Assembly: GCA_944324315.1 (NCBI GenBank)
Contig: CALUVW010000001.1
Location: forward strand, 124,001 to 188,000
Reading direction: 5' to 3'
Length of the DNA: 64,000 nucleotides
Source: Candidatus Gastranaerophilales bacterium
GTDB lineage: Bacteria; Cyanobacteriota; Vampirovibrionia; Gastranaerophilales; Gastranaerophilaceae
Of this stretch, positions 1-8,625 are shown piece by piece (position 1 is the stretch's first letter; each line of letters starts with the position of its first letter). A program made the translations under genes and the position numbers. The notes beneath the pieces are model-generated. The model was not told the DNA's origin, made no database searches, and was given only the letters and a program-made list of their open reading frames with translations.

Positions 1-300
1 TGCCCCGTAGTTGTGGTCGTATGAGCCAAAATATACAGCTTTCATTCTTGCCGCAACTATCGCCCACGCGCACATCGGACATGGTTCGAGTGTCACATAC
101 ATCTCGCAGTCATCCAGCCGCCAGCGGCCGAGTTTTTGTTCTGCTTCTCGTATGGCAAGAATTTCAGCATGTGCAGTTACATCCTGCGTTGTTTCTTTCT
201 GGTTAAAAGTTTCCGCAATAACTTCATTATCTTTTATAATCAATGCTCCTACAGGAATTTCTCCCTTTGCTCTTTTAGCAAGTTTTACTGCGCGCTCCAT
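1..300 (-). CDS. tadA: tRNA adenosine(34) deaminase TadA-like nucleoside deaminase, truncated by window edge
   Basis: Zinc-dependent cytidine/deoxycytidylate deaminase fold. The visible 100 residues carry GEIPVGA near the N-terminus, the HAE motif (zinc-ligand His and catalytic Glu) and the PCPMC motif (two zinc-ligand Cys), with LEPCPMCAWAI typical of TadA, which makes inosine at the wobble base of tRNA-Arg. The reading frame runs off the left edge, so the C-terminus is missing. The ATG follows the stop codon of the histidine kinase directly and in the same frame, so no upstream start is possible; it is probably translated by coupling from the kinase mRNA. A guanine deaminase or other nucleoside deaminase is a less likely alternative. 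Confidence 0.85.
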   Translation of the reverse strand, partial: MERAVKLAKRAKGEIPVGALIIKDNEVIAETFNQKETTQDVTAHAEILAIREAEQKLGRWRLDDCEMYVTLEPCPMCAWAIVAARMKAVYFGSYDHNYGA

Positions 301-1974
301 TTATACAGTCTCCGAAACTTTAGCAAGTTTAAAAGTTAATTCAACACAAAAACCGCAGTTTTTATCACTATGCAATTCAATTTCACCGTTCATAGCTTCA
401 ACCAAACCTTTTACGATAAATAAGCCCAAACCTGTGCCACGTGTAGTTCTTGTTGTATTATCATCAAGTCTTATAAATTTCTCAAACAATTTATTCAGTT
501 TTTTAGGTGGGATAACTTCGCAATCATTTTTTACATATAACTTAACCGTATTTTCTGAAATTGCGGAATCTACAACTATTTTGGAACCTTCCGACGCATA
601 CTTAGCAGCATTTTCCAGAAGATTAACAAACACTTGAAGCATCCTGTCTTTATCGGCGTCAACAAGCGGAAAATCTTCTCTCAGATTAAACACTATTTCC
701 ATATTTCTTTTATTTTTAATTAAAATACGTGATTCTTCAAGGATTTCCGGTATCCAGACCTGTTCAGATTTTGTCCTTAAACGCATACCTTCGATATCAG
801 GAATTGTAAGCAAATCTTCAATCAAACGTTTCAAACGTTCAGATTGCTCTTTTATTATTCTCAATGATTTTTGTCTTGTTTCCTCATCAATTTTAATATC
901 CTGTCGCATTAATCTTGACGTGTAACCCTGAATGCTGGTCAAAGGAGTTCTGAGCTCATGGCTTACTGTATCAATAAGGTTTGAACGAAATTCGTTTAGC
1001 TGTTTTAATTCAACGTTATTTTTTTTCAATTGAATATAAGATTTATGAATCTCTGTTGCCATACGGTTAAATTCAAAAGCGAGGAATATAATTTCATGCG
1101 GCGTAAATGCAGTTGTCAAAAGTCTTATCTGACGCTCGTAATTACCTTTTGAAATAGCAATAATCCCTTTAAACAACTGTCTTATATTAATATAAAGATA
1201 GTACGTATATAATCCAACAACAAAAATAATTGCAAATGTTGCAAAAAGGCATGACAAAATAATTTTTAAACTGTTATTTGTAATCGCTTTTTTAGTAACT
1301 TTTTCTGTTGTATTAACTATAATTGTAATTTCAGGATCAACCTTTGAAACATATACAAGCGGCTGATTTTTTACATCACCGAAAATTACGGGTTTGTTCT
1401 TTTTCAATTTTTCCGGCAATAAAGAAATTGTTTTTTTGTAAGCTTCCGGTGTATAATTATGCTCTGCAATCAAGTCTCCGTCGCCTGTCAAAACATAAAT
1501 CTGCCTCTTATCATCTGCTATTGAACGAAACAATTCATCTTTTACTGCATCAAGTTTATATGTTGCGACCAGATACTGATTGTCAGAAATTTTGAGAGGA
1601 AACGTAGCTTTTTTATTAAGTGTGTTTTGTCTGTCAATATCTTGCAGTTTTGACTCATCAACAAGTTCCAAATCTTCACAATCAGGAAGAGTTTTCGCAA
1701 CAGAATCCAAATAAACATTCTTTGCTTTTTGAGTTGGGAAATATTGAAGTGCAAAAACAGCCTGTTCAAGATTACTAGTTACGGTTTTGTTAAAAAAATC
1801 AATCTCATCAGAAACCATATTAGCTATCAAAACAGCAGATTCTCGCAATTGATACCTCATGGACTGCTGGTTAATATTATTTATAATAAAACCGCTTATA
1901 GACATAGGAACAATTACGGCAAACACAAATACTATTGCAATCTGTTCAACAATCTTCAAATGTTTTCCAAACAT
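301..1974 (-). CDS. Membrane sensor histidine kinase
   Basis: 557 residues with classical architecture: TM1 about residues 10-34, an extracytoplasmic sensor region, TM2 about 235-260, a HAMP-like linker, then HisKA with the H-box SHELRTPLTS (phospho-acceptor His339), an N-box (NLLENAAKYA) and a G-box (RGTGLGLFIVKGL). It should autophosphorylate and pass the phosphate to the response regulator encoded 5 bp upstream in the same operon. The sensor domain has no motif I recognise, so the signal is unknown. An SD-like GAAGGT precedes the ATG. The C-terminus abuts tadA. Confidence 0.95.
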   Translation of the reverse strand: MFGKHLKIVEQIAIVFVFAVIVPMSISGFIINNINQQSMRYQLRESAVLIANMVSDEIDFFNKTVTSNLEQAVFALQYFPTQKAKNVYLDSVAKTLPDCEDLELVDESKLQDIDRQNTLNKKATFPLKISDNQYLVATYKLDAVKDELFRSIADDKRQIYVLTGDGDLIAEHNYTPEAYKKTISLLPEKLKKNKPVIFGDVKNQPLVYVSKVDPEITIIVNTTEKVTKKAITNNSLKIILSCLFATFAIIFVVGLYTYYLYINIRQLFKGIIAISKGNYERQIRLLTTAFTPHEIIFLAFEFNRMATEIHKSYIQLKKNNVELKQLNEFRSNLIDTVSHELRTPLTSIQGYTSRLMRQDIKIDEETRQKSLRIIKEQSERLKRLIEDLLTIPDIEGMRLRTKSEQVWIPEILEESRILIKNKRNMEIVFNLREDFPLVDADKDRMLQVFVNLLENAAKYASEGSKIVVDSAISENTVKLYVKNDCEVIPPKKLNKLFEKFIRLDDNTTRTTRGTGLGLFIVKGLVEAMNGEIELHSDKNCGFCVELTFKLAKVSETV

Positions 1975-1979
1975 AAAAT

Positions 1980-2687
1980 CTAACCTTCACCGAACGGCGT
2001 TAATTTATAACCGACGTTAGTAACTGTATGCAAGTATTTAGGATGCTTTGTATCGGGTTCAATTTTATTACGCAAACCGCCAACATGCACCCTTAGCATT
2101 CTTACATCTTCATCACTGTCATAACCCCATACCTCATCAAGAAGCGTTGCAAGTGTTACAGCATTATTGAAATGCTGCATCAGACAGTACAAAATCTCAA
2201 ATTCCGTAGGTGTGAGTTTAACCTTTTTATTAACTATAACTGCTTCAAGAGTTTCCGGAAAAATTTCAATATCTCCTGCATTCAATACCTCATCAGATAA
2301 AACATTTTTATCCTCAATCTGGTTACGTCTCAACAAAACCCTTATTCTCAAAAGAACTTCCTGAATATCAAAAGGTTTAACAAGGTAATCATCAGCACCG
2401 CAGTCAAAACCTTCTGTCTTATCGTCAATTGTACCTTTAGCGGTAAGCATTAAAATAGGAATTGCAAGTTTTGCCTGACGAATATTCTTACAGACATCAA
2501 ATCCGTTCATTTTAGGCATCATAACGTCAAGCAAAATCAAATCATACGTATTATTTAAGGCTTTGTTAAGTCCTTCCAGCCCGTCACGGGCCGTGTCAAC
2601 AAAATATCCGCTCGCCCTTACATCAAACTCAAGCAGTTCTCTAATTTCGTCATCATCATCAACTATTAAAATACGTTTTTCCTGCAT
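1980..2687 (-). CDS. OmpR/PhoB-family response regulator
   Basis: 235 residues. The N-terminal receiver domain has the acidic cluster D10-D13, phospho-acceptor Asp54 (LILLDVMMP), Thr82 and Lys104 (VKPF). The C-terminal winged helix (about residues 130-232) has the OmpR signatures LTPTEFEIL and VRMLRVHVGGLRNKIE. It is the first gene of a regulator-kinase-tadA operon, and AAGGAT sits about 8 nt before the ATG. It is the cognate partner of the adjacent kinase by context. The target genes cannot be told from the sequence. Confidence 0.96.
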   Translation of the reverse strand: MQEKRILIVDDDDEIRELLEFDVRASGYFVDTARDGLEGLNKALNNTYDLILLDVMMPKMNGFDVCKNIRQAKLAIPILMLTAKGTIDDKTEGFDCGADDYLVKPFDIQEVLLRIRVLLRRNQIEDKNVLSDEVLNAGDIEIFPETLEAVIVNKKVKLTPTEFEILYCLMQHFNNAVTLATLLDEVWGYDSDEDVRMLRVHVGGLRNKIEPDTKHPKYLHTVTNVGYKLTPFGEG

Positions 2688-2911
2688 GCAAATATCCTTA
2701 CTTTTGTCAATTCAAACCCTTTTTCTTATAGTATAAAATTTTTTCATTTTTTTCAATTAATTATAAAGAAATAAAAACTTGATAAAAAAACAACTACAAA
2801 AAAAATATAAATCACCATATTTTACTATTTAATACTTATACCTAAAGGGGATTATTTCAAAAGAAAAAAGTTTTAAAATTTACATATAACATATTTGTGG
2901 AGTAATTTAAC

Positions 2912-3220
2912 ATGTTAATGGGAAATGAATGCCATGATTGCAGCAAGTACAATCGCTTGGAAATGAAAAATGTAAATAAAGATATTCTGGCGTGGCTTGA
3001 AGATATTATTGAAGAAAACAACAGCCGTATCGAAAGAAAGGAATGGAAAAGTAAATATAACAGCTATGTAGTTTACGATTACGAACCTTTCTGTACCGAC
3101 GGATTTGAAATCAATCTTGTAATAACTTCACACAACGCAGCATATTTGAATTTCATAAAGTATTTGTACGATGAAAAAATAAGCACAATTGAATATTTAA
3201 ACAGCTGCATAGGCGTATAA
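2912..3220 (+). CDS. Hypothetical small acidic protein
   Basis: 102 residues, not recognised. There is no signal peptide or membrane segment. A CxxC-like pair (CHDCSKYNRLEMK) occurs near the N-terminus. The SD-like TGGAG lies about 9 nt before the ATG at 2912, and the gene is followed at once by a strong intrinsic terminator, so it looks like a genuine monocistronic gene. A second in-frame ATG at 2966 would remove the cysteines. It is transcribed away from the two-component operon, sharing the 224-bp AT-rich intergenic region. Confidence 0.6.
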   Translation: MLMGNECHDCSKYNRLEMKNVNKDILAWLEDIIEENNSRIERKEWKSKYNSYVVYDYEPFCTDGFEINLVITSHNAAYLNFIKYLYDEKISTIEYLNSCIGV

Positions 3221-3223
3221 GAA

Positions 3224-3252
3224 AAACAGACCGGATAAATTCCGGTCTGTTT
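3224..3252. terminator. Intrinsic terminator hairpin
   Basis: A perfect 12-bp stem, AAACAGACCGGA / TCCGGTCTGTTT, with a 5-nt loop lies 4 nt after the stop codon of the 102-residue gene. The arm is flanked by A/T runs, so it could work on both strands. Confidence 0.75.
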
Positions 3253-3262
3253 GCAAATATAA

Positions 3263-3379
3263 AAATAAAAAACCATTTTTGTCATTCTGAATTTATTTCA
3301 GAATCTCGATTAGTTCCTGAAACACGGAGGTCAATCCGATGTTAAGGATGACATAACATACAAAAATGGTTTTTTATTT
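3263..3379. repeat. Family A repeat element with private 19-bp inverted arms
   Basis: The perfect inverted arms AAATAAAAAACCATTTTTG (3263-3281) and its complement (3361-3379) enclose a GTCATTCTGAATTTATTTCAGAATCTCGA core. The core resembles those at 10487, 14891, 42768, 56426, 58017 and 59720, but the arms are different in each element. It lies between convergent genes. No transposase is present. Confidence 0.75.
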
Positions 3380-3402
3380 ATAAAATTTTCTATTCAATTG
3401 TT

Positions 3403-3696
3403 CTATTCAGCACTTTGTTCAGCATTTTCGTGTTCTTTATTAAAGCAATCCTTGCAATAGACTTCTTTGCCCGGAATAGGTTTAAACGGAACCTGAGTTT
3501 GTGCCCCGCATTTAGAACATACAGCCTCATACATTTTTCTTTTTTTTCTGTTGTTTTTTCTTCTGATTTTTCTGCATTCGGGACATCTTTTAGGCTTGTT
3601 TACCAAACCCTTTTCTGCGTAAAATTCCTGCTCACCTGCAGTAAAGACAAATTCTGCGCCGCAATCTTCACATACAAGTTTTTCGTCTTGGTACAT
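3403..3696 (-). CDS. Small zinc-ribbon protein with CxxC-x17-CxxC domain
   Basis: 97 residues with two zinc-binding units. The N-terminal unit is CEDCGAEF ... CPECRK (probable zinc-ribbon, zf-trcl type). The C-terminal unit is CSKC followed by exactly 17 residues and then CKDC, which is the CxxC-x17-CxxC domain. A highly basic RRKNNRKKRK stretch joins them and suggests nucleic-acid contact. The function is unknown; such proteins are common in Gastranaerophilales and some other uncultured phyla. The SD GGAG precedes the ATG. The gene is monocistronic. Confidence 0.8.
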   Translation of the reverse strand: MYQDEKLVCEDCGAEFVFTAGEQEFYAEKGLVNKPKRCPECRKIRRKNNRKKRKMYEAVCSKCGAQTQVPFKPIPGKEVYCKDCFNKEHENAEQSAE

Positions 3697-3813
3697 TTTT
3701 TTTCTCCTGATTTAAATTGGTACTTTAAAGAAACCTAATGAAAAATTCCTTTAATTCTTATCATTATACACTATTTTTGAAATTATGCAAGCGGAAAATA
3801 AATGCTATTTAAT

Positions 3814-3842
3814 TTGCATTCCATTAAATATAATTGTATAAT
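3814..3842 (+). promoter_or_regulatory. Sigma70-type promoter for the methyltransferase gene
   Basis: TTGCAT (3814-3819), a 17-bp spacer and a perfect TATAAT (3837-3842). The start would be near 3849, giving a short leader containing AAAAGGAG before the ATG at 3864. Confidence 0.6.
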
Positions 3843-3863
3843 CAGAAGTAAAAAGGAGTTAAA

Positions 3864-4547
3864 ATGAGAGAATTAGGAATTTTAGATAATCTCGGACTTA
3901 AATACAATACTGATAAAGCATCAAAATATAAAAGACGGGATAATATTGTACCAGGACACGATTATTTAAGGCATTATGAAATTTTCTTATCAACTCTCAG
4001 AGATGAAAAGTTTACGCTTGTAGAATTAGGCTGTTATACAGGTGCTTCTTTAAAAATGTGGAAAGAATATTTCCCGCAGGCACATATCATCGGTGTTGAT
4101 TTAAACGAAAAGTTATCATCACTTGAACAGGACAGAATTTCATTTATATGCTCCGATGCTGTTGCAGACACTCTGCCTGCTAAAATTGCTGAATATAATG
4201 AAGAAATTCTTTGTATTATAGATGACTGTTCACACGCATGGGGCGACCAGAGACGATCTTTTGAAATGCTGTTTCCGTTATTAAAATCCGGCGGTTATTA
4301 TATTATAGAAGATTTGGAATGCGGCGCCGCAGGAGCTTATCCCGCTTATCCGCCAAAAGTTCTCGATGCTCAGGTATTTTGGGATTATGCAACGGACAGA
4401 ATGAAAATTCTGAGAGTATCTGAAAAACGAAATCCCGTAAATTTCAGACCTTTCTTTTCTCAATTGCCTCCACATATTCAGGAAATTGAAAAATCAATAG
4501 ACATGGCATTTATTGTACCCGGCTCAATAATTTTCAGAAAAAAATAA
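3864..4547 (+). CDS. Class I SAM-dependent methyltransferase (macrocin/mycinamicin O-methyltransferase-like)
   Basis: 227 residues. It has the layout of the MycE/TylF-like sugar O-methyltransferase fold: LGLKYNTDKAS near the N-terminus, an HxYxxxYE-like HDYLRHYEIF, motif I LVELGCYTGASLKMW (SAM binding), IIGVDL, and a metal/acid motif IIDDCSHAWGDQ followed by GGYYIIEDL. The substrate is unknown; in other bacteria such enzymes modify sugars or surface glycans. The SD AAAGGAG is well placed. The stop codon abuts the convergent GGDEF/HD-GYP gene with no gap. Confidence 0.8.
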   Translation: MRELGILDNLGLKYNTDKASKYKRRDNIVPGHDYLRHYEIFLSTLRDEKFTLVELGCYTGASLKMWKEYFPQAHIIGVDLNEKLSSLEQDRISFICSDAVADTLPAKIAEYNEEILCIIDDCSHAWGDQRRSFEMLFPLLKSGGYYIIEDLECGAAGAYPAYPPKVLDAQVFWDYATDRMKILRVSEKRNPVNFRPFFSQLPPHIQEIEKSIDMAFIVPGSIIFRKK

Positions 4548-6539
4548 TTAAATACTTGTTGACAATGAAGGTGCAATATTTATAAACTGCCGGACAAGAT
4601 CACGATCCCAAAATTTGCCTGCACCATCTTTAAGAATTTCACAGGCTTTTTCAACGCTCATTCCTTTACGGTACGGTCTATCGGAAATAAGTGCATGGAA
4701 TGTATCTGCAACAGCAACAATTCTTGCTGCGAGAGGAATATTATCACCTTTAAGATGCTCGGGATACCCGCTTCCGTCAACGTGCTCATGATGATACTTA
4801 ACCATTGGAATTAAATCACGCAAAGCCGCATTAGGAGCTAAAACTTTTTCCGCACCTATTACAGGGTGCTGTTTCATAATCTGCCATTCCTCATCAGACA
4901 ATTTGTCAGGTTTTTTCAATACTGTCTCGGGAATTCCTATTTTCCCCACATCATGTAAAAGTGCACCCAGTTTAATTCTTTGTACTTCATCTTCCGGAAG
5001 ATTAACAGCACGGGCAAGAGCTTCTGAATAACGGGAAACAGAAGTTGAATGCCCTTTTGTATAAGGATCTTTTGCATCAATAGCACCCGCAAGGGAATTT
5101 GCAAGCTCCATTAAATGGTTTTGAGATACAATTTGTTCATTATTGAATTTGTGAACAAGTTCCTCTTCAAAGTTAATACCCAATTGTGAATGACGTTTTG
5201 CAACTACTTCAGCAAATGAATTTAAGGCATCATCATCCCAGAAGTTAAAGTCAGTTGAACTGATGATAGCAGACATGCCTTCTTTATAACCTTTTGCTTG
5301 AGATATATACATTGCCTGTTCGGCAAGTATCAATAATTTTTCCTGATCTCTGCTGCATTCGGGATAAGTTGCTATTCCGACGGCAACTTTAACAGGTCCT
5401 ACATCATCAACAAAACAACAAGACAGACAATAAGTGATATATTCAGCAAGATACTTTGCATCTGCTGTATTTGTATCAGGCAGAATAATTGCAATTTCAT
5501 CTCCGCCATAACGTCCTGCTTTATCAGTACTTCTTATATTTTGTTTCACCTTTTCAGCAAGCAGTTTAATAACTTCGTCACCCTTTGCATGCCCGAGTTC
5601 TCTGTTAATTTTAGAGATATTATTCACATCAAGCATTATAATCGAAAGGTTTGACTGATTATCTTCCGCTTTTTTTAATTCCGCTTTTAGAACTTCCTGA
5701 AATCCTCTGTGTGTGTATAATCCTGTTAACGTGTCGGTATTTGCATATTTATTAGTTTGTTCCAAAAGCTCGACATTATGCATAAATAATGCACAATAAT
5801 TTGCAATAAACGAAAACAGAGCGGTATGATTTTCAAGAGAATCCTTGCCTATAATCATTACGCCTTTGCATCCGCTGAGAGTATTTAACGGAAATATAAA
5901 TGAGGCAGAATTATGAAGATAAGGAATATTCAAAAATTTATTATCATCTCTTTTAAGCGGAATACCCGTTTTAAAACATTCTACGACAGGATTTGTGTCA
6001 TCCGATACTATAAGTTTTGATGTATAAGTACCGCCTGTAGAGGTAAATAATTTCATATTTATACATTTGGACTGTTCATGATACACTCCGAAAGCCGTAA
6101 ATGTACTGTTTAAATTTTCCGTAAACAAATCATGAATAGTGACAAAAAGTTCATGGATACTTGTTTTACCTTCAAGTGCACTGTTTAAAGAATACACAAG
6201 TTCTGAATAATCAACAATCCTGTGAGAACTTGCTGCTGCATTCATATAGCCGTATAATTTATTTGCCGTTTTATTAGTATTAAAATTATTTATACGGGCT
6301 ACAATACTTGATGTTTGAGAAGATATAGGATTTGAGATCTTTTTTTCGGTTTTCTTTTCTTCTTTTACCGGTAAATCAGACTGCAGAACAGTTTCCGTTT
6401 TGAGTTGACGTAATTTTTCAGGAACAGCTTTTTTTAGCGCATTCATCTTCTTTGACAGAGGATTGGATACATTTCCGCTGCGCTTTTCAGACGATTTTGT
6501 CTTTATATTTTCCGCTGTTTTTTCCTTATTTTCGTTCAA
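4548..6539 (-). CDS. GAF-GGDEF-HD-GYP cyclic-di-GMP turnover protein
   Basis: 663 residues, cytoplasmic, with no membrane segment. A low-complexity Lys/Ser-rich N-terminus (1-90) is followed by a GAF-like sensor (about 115-255), a GGDEF diguanylate cyclase domain with an intact signature (GRYGGDEIAI, GG at residues 345-346), and an HD-GYP phosphodiesterase with LHDVGK (H529, D530) and HHEHVDGSGYP. Both active-site signatures are complete, so it may both make and break cyclic-di-GMP, or use the GGDEF domain as a GTP sensor. The start is TTG at 6539, with AGGTGTAGG just upstream; the next Met is about 30 residues in. A PilZ-like domain occurs elsewhere in the window (adhesin, 18742-23523). Confidence 0.93.
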   Translation of the reverse strand: MNENKEKTAENIKTKSSEKRSGNVSNPLSKKMNALKKAVPEKLRQLKTETVLQSDLPVKEEKKTEKKISNPISSQTSSIVARINNFNTNKTANKLYGYMNAAASSHRIVDYSELVYSLNSALEGKTSIHELFVTIHDLFTENLNSTFTAFGVYHEQSKCINMKLFTSTGGTYTSKLIVSDDTNPVVECFKTGIPLKRDDNKFLNIPYLHNSASFIFPLNTLSGCKGVMIIGKDSLENHTALFSFIANYCALFMHNVELLEQTNKYANTDTLTGLYTHRGFQEVLKAELKKAEDNQSNLSIIMLDVNNISKINRELGHAKGDEVIKLLAEKVKQNIRSTDKAGRYGGDEIAIILPDTNTADAKYLAEYITYCLSCCFVDDVGPVKVAVGIATYPECSRDQEKLLILAEQAMYISQAKGYKEGMSAIISSTDFNFWDDDALNSFAEVVAKRHSQLGINFEEELVHKFNNEQIVSQNHLMELANSLAGAIDAKDPYTKGHSTSVSRYSEALARAVNLPEDEVQRIKLGALLHDVGKIGIPETVLKKPDKLSDEEWQIMKQHPVIGAEKVLAPNAALRDLIPMVKYHHEHVDGSGYPEHLKGDNIPLAARIVAVADTFHALISDRPYRKGMSVEKACEILKDGAGKFWDRDLVRQFINIAPSLSTSI

Positions 6540-6938
6540 TACCTACACCTTTTAACACACTTTTTTATATAAAACACCTGATTAAATATTTTTGCCTTAT
6601 ATATTAATGGTATTTACATTCCTTAAAATATTTTATAATAGTTTGAATTAAAAACAATACGCCATTTAGACGGCATTAAACATCGTTTAAACAAACGATA
6701 TAATAATAAATTAATTTTTATCTTACACAATATACTACATTAGTAGTATAACATTTTATCAACATTTTTTCCATAACATTTTCAGCTATTTTTACACATA
6801 TTAATAAAAAATAATTTTTATGTTATAATTATCTAAAATACCCGTTTGCAGGAAGTTTTTCTTTTTGGAGTGCAGATAATATTCAAGGGTTTAATTCGAA
6901 AAAGAAAAGGTTGCTTTTAAAATTTATAGGGGAAATTT
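6540..6938. promoter_or_regulatory. 399-bp AT-rich intergenic region with two dyads and a promoter
   Basis: It lies between divergent genes. It holds two clean dyads: ATCGTTT-AAAC-AAACGAT (6682-6699) and TATACTAC-ATTA-GTAGTATA (6731-6750). An extended -10 (TGTTATAAT, 6821-6829) would start the permease mRNA near 6836, leaving a leader of about 100 nt that includes a GTTTGCAGGAAG segment. No riboswitch class is recognisable. Confidence 0.5.
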
Positions 6939-8270
6939 ATGTTACACAATTTAATCCAAAATTACGGAATGATTGTCTCAGGAGCAATTCTTTTAATTGC
7001 ATATATTTTTATAGCATCGGAAAAAGTCCAAAAATCTGTAGTTGCACTTATAGGAGCTTCATTAACAATGCTTTTGGGACTTTTGCCATTCCATGGAACA
7101 GTTGATAAGACTTCAGGTGAATATATACGGTCTGTATTTGATTATATAGAATTTGACGTAATATTTTTACTTATAGGAATGATGGTAATTGTTCATATAG
7201 CAAGTAAAAGCGGTGTTTTTAAATGGATGGCTCTTGAACTTTTAAAATATACAAAAGGGTATCCGAAACTTGTTTTGTTTGCACTTGCTTTTTTTACGGC
7301 AATCGCTTCTGCTTTCCTTGATAATGTAACAACTGTTGTTCTTATCATGCCTGTTACATTTATTATTGCAAGAGAATTTGATTGTGATCCTGTACCTTTT
7401 CTTATCACAGAAGTTCTCGCCTCAAATATCGGAGGAACTGCTACCCTCATAGGTGATCCGCCAAATATTATAATTGGAGCAAAAGCAGGGTTAAGTTTTA
7501 TGGACTTTGTAAACGAATTAACCTTTATCGTTACTATAATATTTGTAGTTTGTATAAGCATACTGATTTTTATGTTTAGAAACTCTTTAAAAACAACAAA
7601 AGAAAAAATGGAACAAATTTCAAACCTTGATAATTCACAAACAATTACGGACAAATCTTTAATGATACGTTCAATGATTACACTGCTGCTCGTAATTATC
7701 GGATTTGTCACGCACGATATAACACATATTCCTGCCTATGTTTTTGCAACAGCAGGAGCATCGTTTCTGCTTTTATTTGAAAATCCCAAAGAGATATACA
7801 AAGATGTAGAATGGCTTACAATATTCTTTTTCATAGGACTATTTATAATTATCGGAGGATTTGAAGCAAACGGAGGTATAAGCTTTCTCGCAGACAAACT
7901 TATAGAATTAACCAACGGCAGTATTACTGCAGCATCAATGTTTATCCTGTGGGGTTCAGGGATTTTATCTGGAATTGTAGATAACATACCGTATACTGCA
8001 ACGATGGCTCCTTTAATTGCACAGGTTCAACATACTCTCCCTTACGCAGGTGAAGGACATCATCCGCTATGGTGGGCTCTGTCACTCGGAGCATGTCTTG
8101 GCGGAAACCTGACAATCATAGGAGCGGCAGCAAATGTTATTGTAAGTGAAACAGCGGCTGTAAAAGGACACACAATATCGTTTATGCGATTTATGAAATA
8201 TGGTGCACTTGTTACATTTATTTCTCTTGTATTGAGTTCTGCTTACCTTTATTTAAAATATTTGCATTAA
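6939..8270 (+). CDS. SLC13/ArsB-NhaD-type ion permease
   Basis: 443 residues with about 11-12 hydrophobic segments spread over the whole length. The ion transporter (IT) superfamily signatures are present: DNVTTVVLIMPVT after the third or fourth helix, NIGGTATLIGDPPNIIIG, then in the second half DNIPYTATMAPL and GACLGGNLTIIGAAANVIV. These paired motifs mark the ArsB/NhaD/P-protein group. It could exchange Na+/H+ or move arsenite or another anion; there is no arsenic gene next to it, so the substrate is open. The SD AGGGGA lies 7 nt before the ATG. Monocistronic, with a leader of about 100 nt. Confidence 0.88.
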   Translation: MLHNLIQNYGMIVSGAILLIAYIFIASEKVQKSVVALIGASLTMLLGLLPFHGTVDKTSGEYIRSVFDYIEFDVIFLLIGMMVIVHIASKSGVFKWMALELLKYTKGYPKLVLFALAFFTAIASAFLDNVTTVVLIMPVTFIIAREFDCDPVPFLITEVLASNIGGTATLIGDPPNIIIGAKAGLSFMDFVNELTFIVTIIFVVCISILIFMFRNSLKTTKEKMEQISNLDNSQTITDKSLMIRSMITLLLVIIGFVTHDITHIPAYVFATAGASFLLLFENPKEIYKDVEWLTIFFFIGLFIIIGGFEANGGISFLADKLIELTNGSITAASMFILWGSGILSGIVDNIPYTATMAPLIAQVQHTLPYAGEGHHPLWWALSLGACLGGNLTIIGAAANVIVSETAAVKGHTISFMRFMKYGALVTFISLVLSSAYLYLKYLH

Positions 8271-8283
8271 TATTTGATTATAA

Positions 8284-8298
8284 TATATAATACAAAAT
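8284..8298 (+). promoter_or_regulatory. -10 element giving a leaderless start
   Basis: TATAAT at 8286-8291 ends 7 nt before the ATG at 8299. There is no SD sequence, so the mRNA is predicted to begin at or next to the start codon. Confidence 0.5.
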
Positions 8299-8508
8299 AT
8301 GAATGTAAGGAATGAATTAAAAAGTATTATTTCAAAACAGGGAAAAACGTTTAAAAAGGTTTGTGAAGCAGTAGCTGATAAAACGAATAATCCCAAGTTT
8401 AACAGCAACAATTTATCTACAAAGATATCAAGAAAAACCATATCTATTAAAGATGCTGAATTAATTCTAAATGAACTAGGGTACAAAATTGCTTTTGTTA
8501 AAGCCTAA
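8299..8508 (+). CDS. Small helix-turn-helix-like protein, paralogue of the 75-residue protein at 51959
   Basis: 69 residues. The second half, NNLSTKISRKTISIKDAELI followed by LNELGYKI, matches the protein at 51959 (ANFSAKLKREYLTFKDLKAI, then CDILGYDL) position by position. That pattern resembles the helical DNA-binding half of an XRE-type repressor in which most of the usual domain is kept and nothing else is added. The function is probably DNA binding, but this is inference. It has no SD and a TATAAT directly upstream, which suggests a leaderless mRNA. Confidence 0.6.
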   Translation: MNVRNELKSIISKQGKTFKKVCEAVADKTNNPKFNSNNLSTKISRKTISIKDAELILNELGYKIAFVKA

Positions 8509-8565
8509 TAAAAAATATCTTTAGTTCTTAGATTTTTAGCATTTTTATTGTGTAAAAAATTTTTC

Positions 8566-8608
8566 TTGACAAAAATTTCTTTTTAATATAAAGTTAGTCA
8601 TGCCTAAC
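8566..8608 (+). promoter_or_regulatory. Promoter with overlapping dyad operator
   Basis: A perfect -35 TTGACA (8566-8571) is followed after 15 bp by TATAAA (8587-8592). Directly after it is the dyad GTTAG-TCATGC-CTAAC (8593-8608), which would cover the transcription start. A repressor bound there would block initiation. The half-sites CTAAC/GTTAG are faintly like DtxR/IdeR or MntR half-sites, but the match is too short to assign a regulator. Confidence 0.45.
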
Positions 8609-8625
8609 AATTTAAAAAGGAAATT

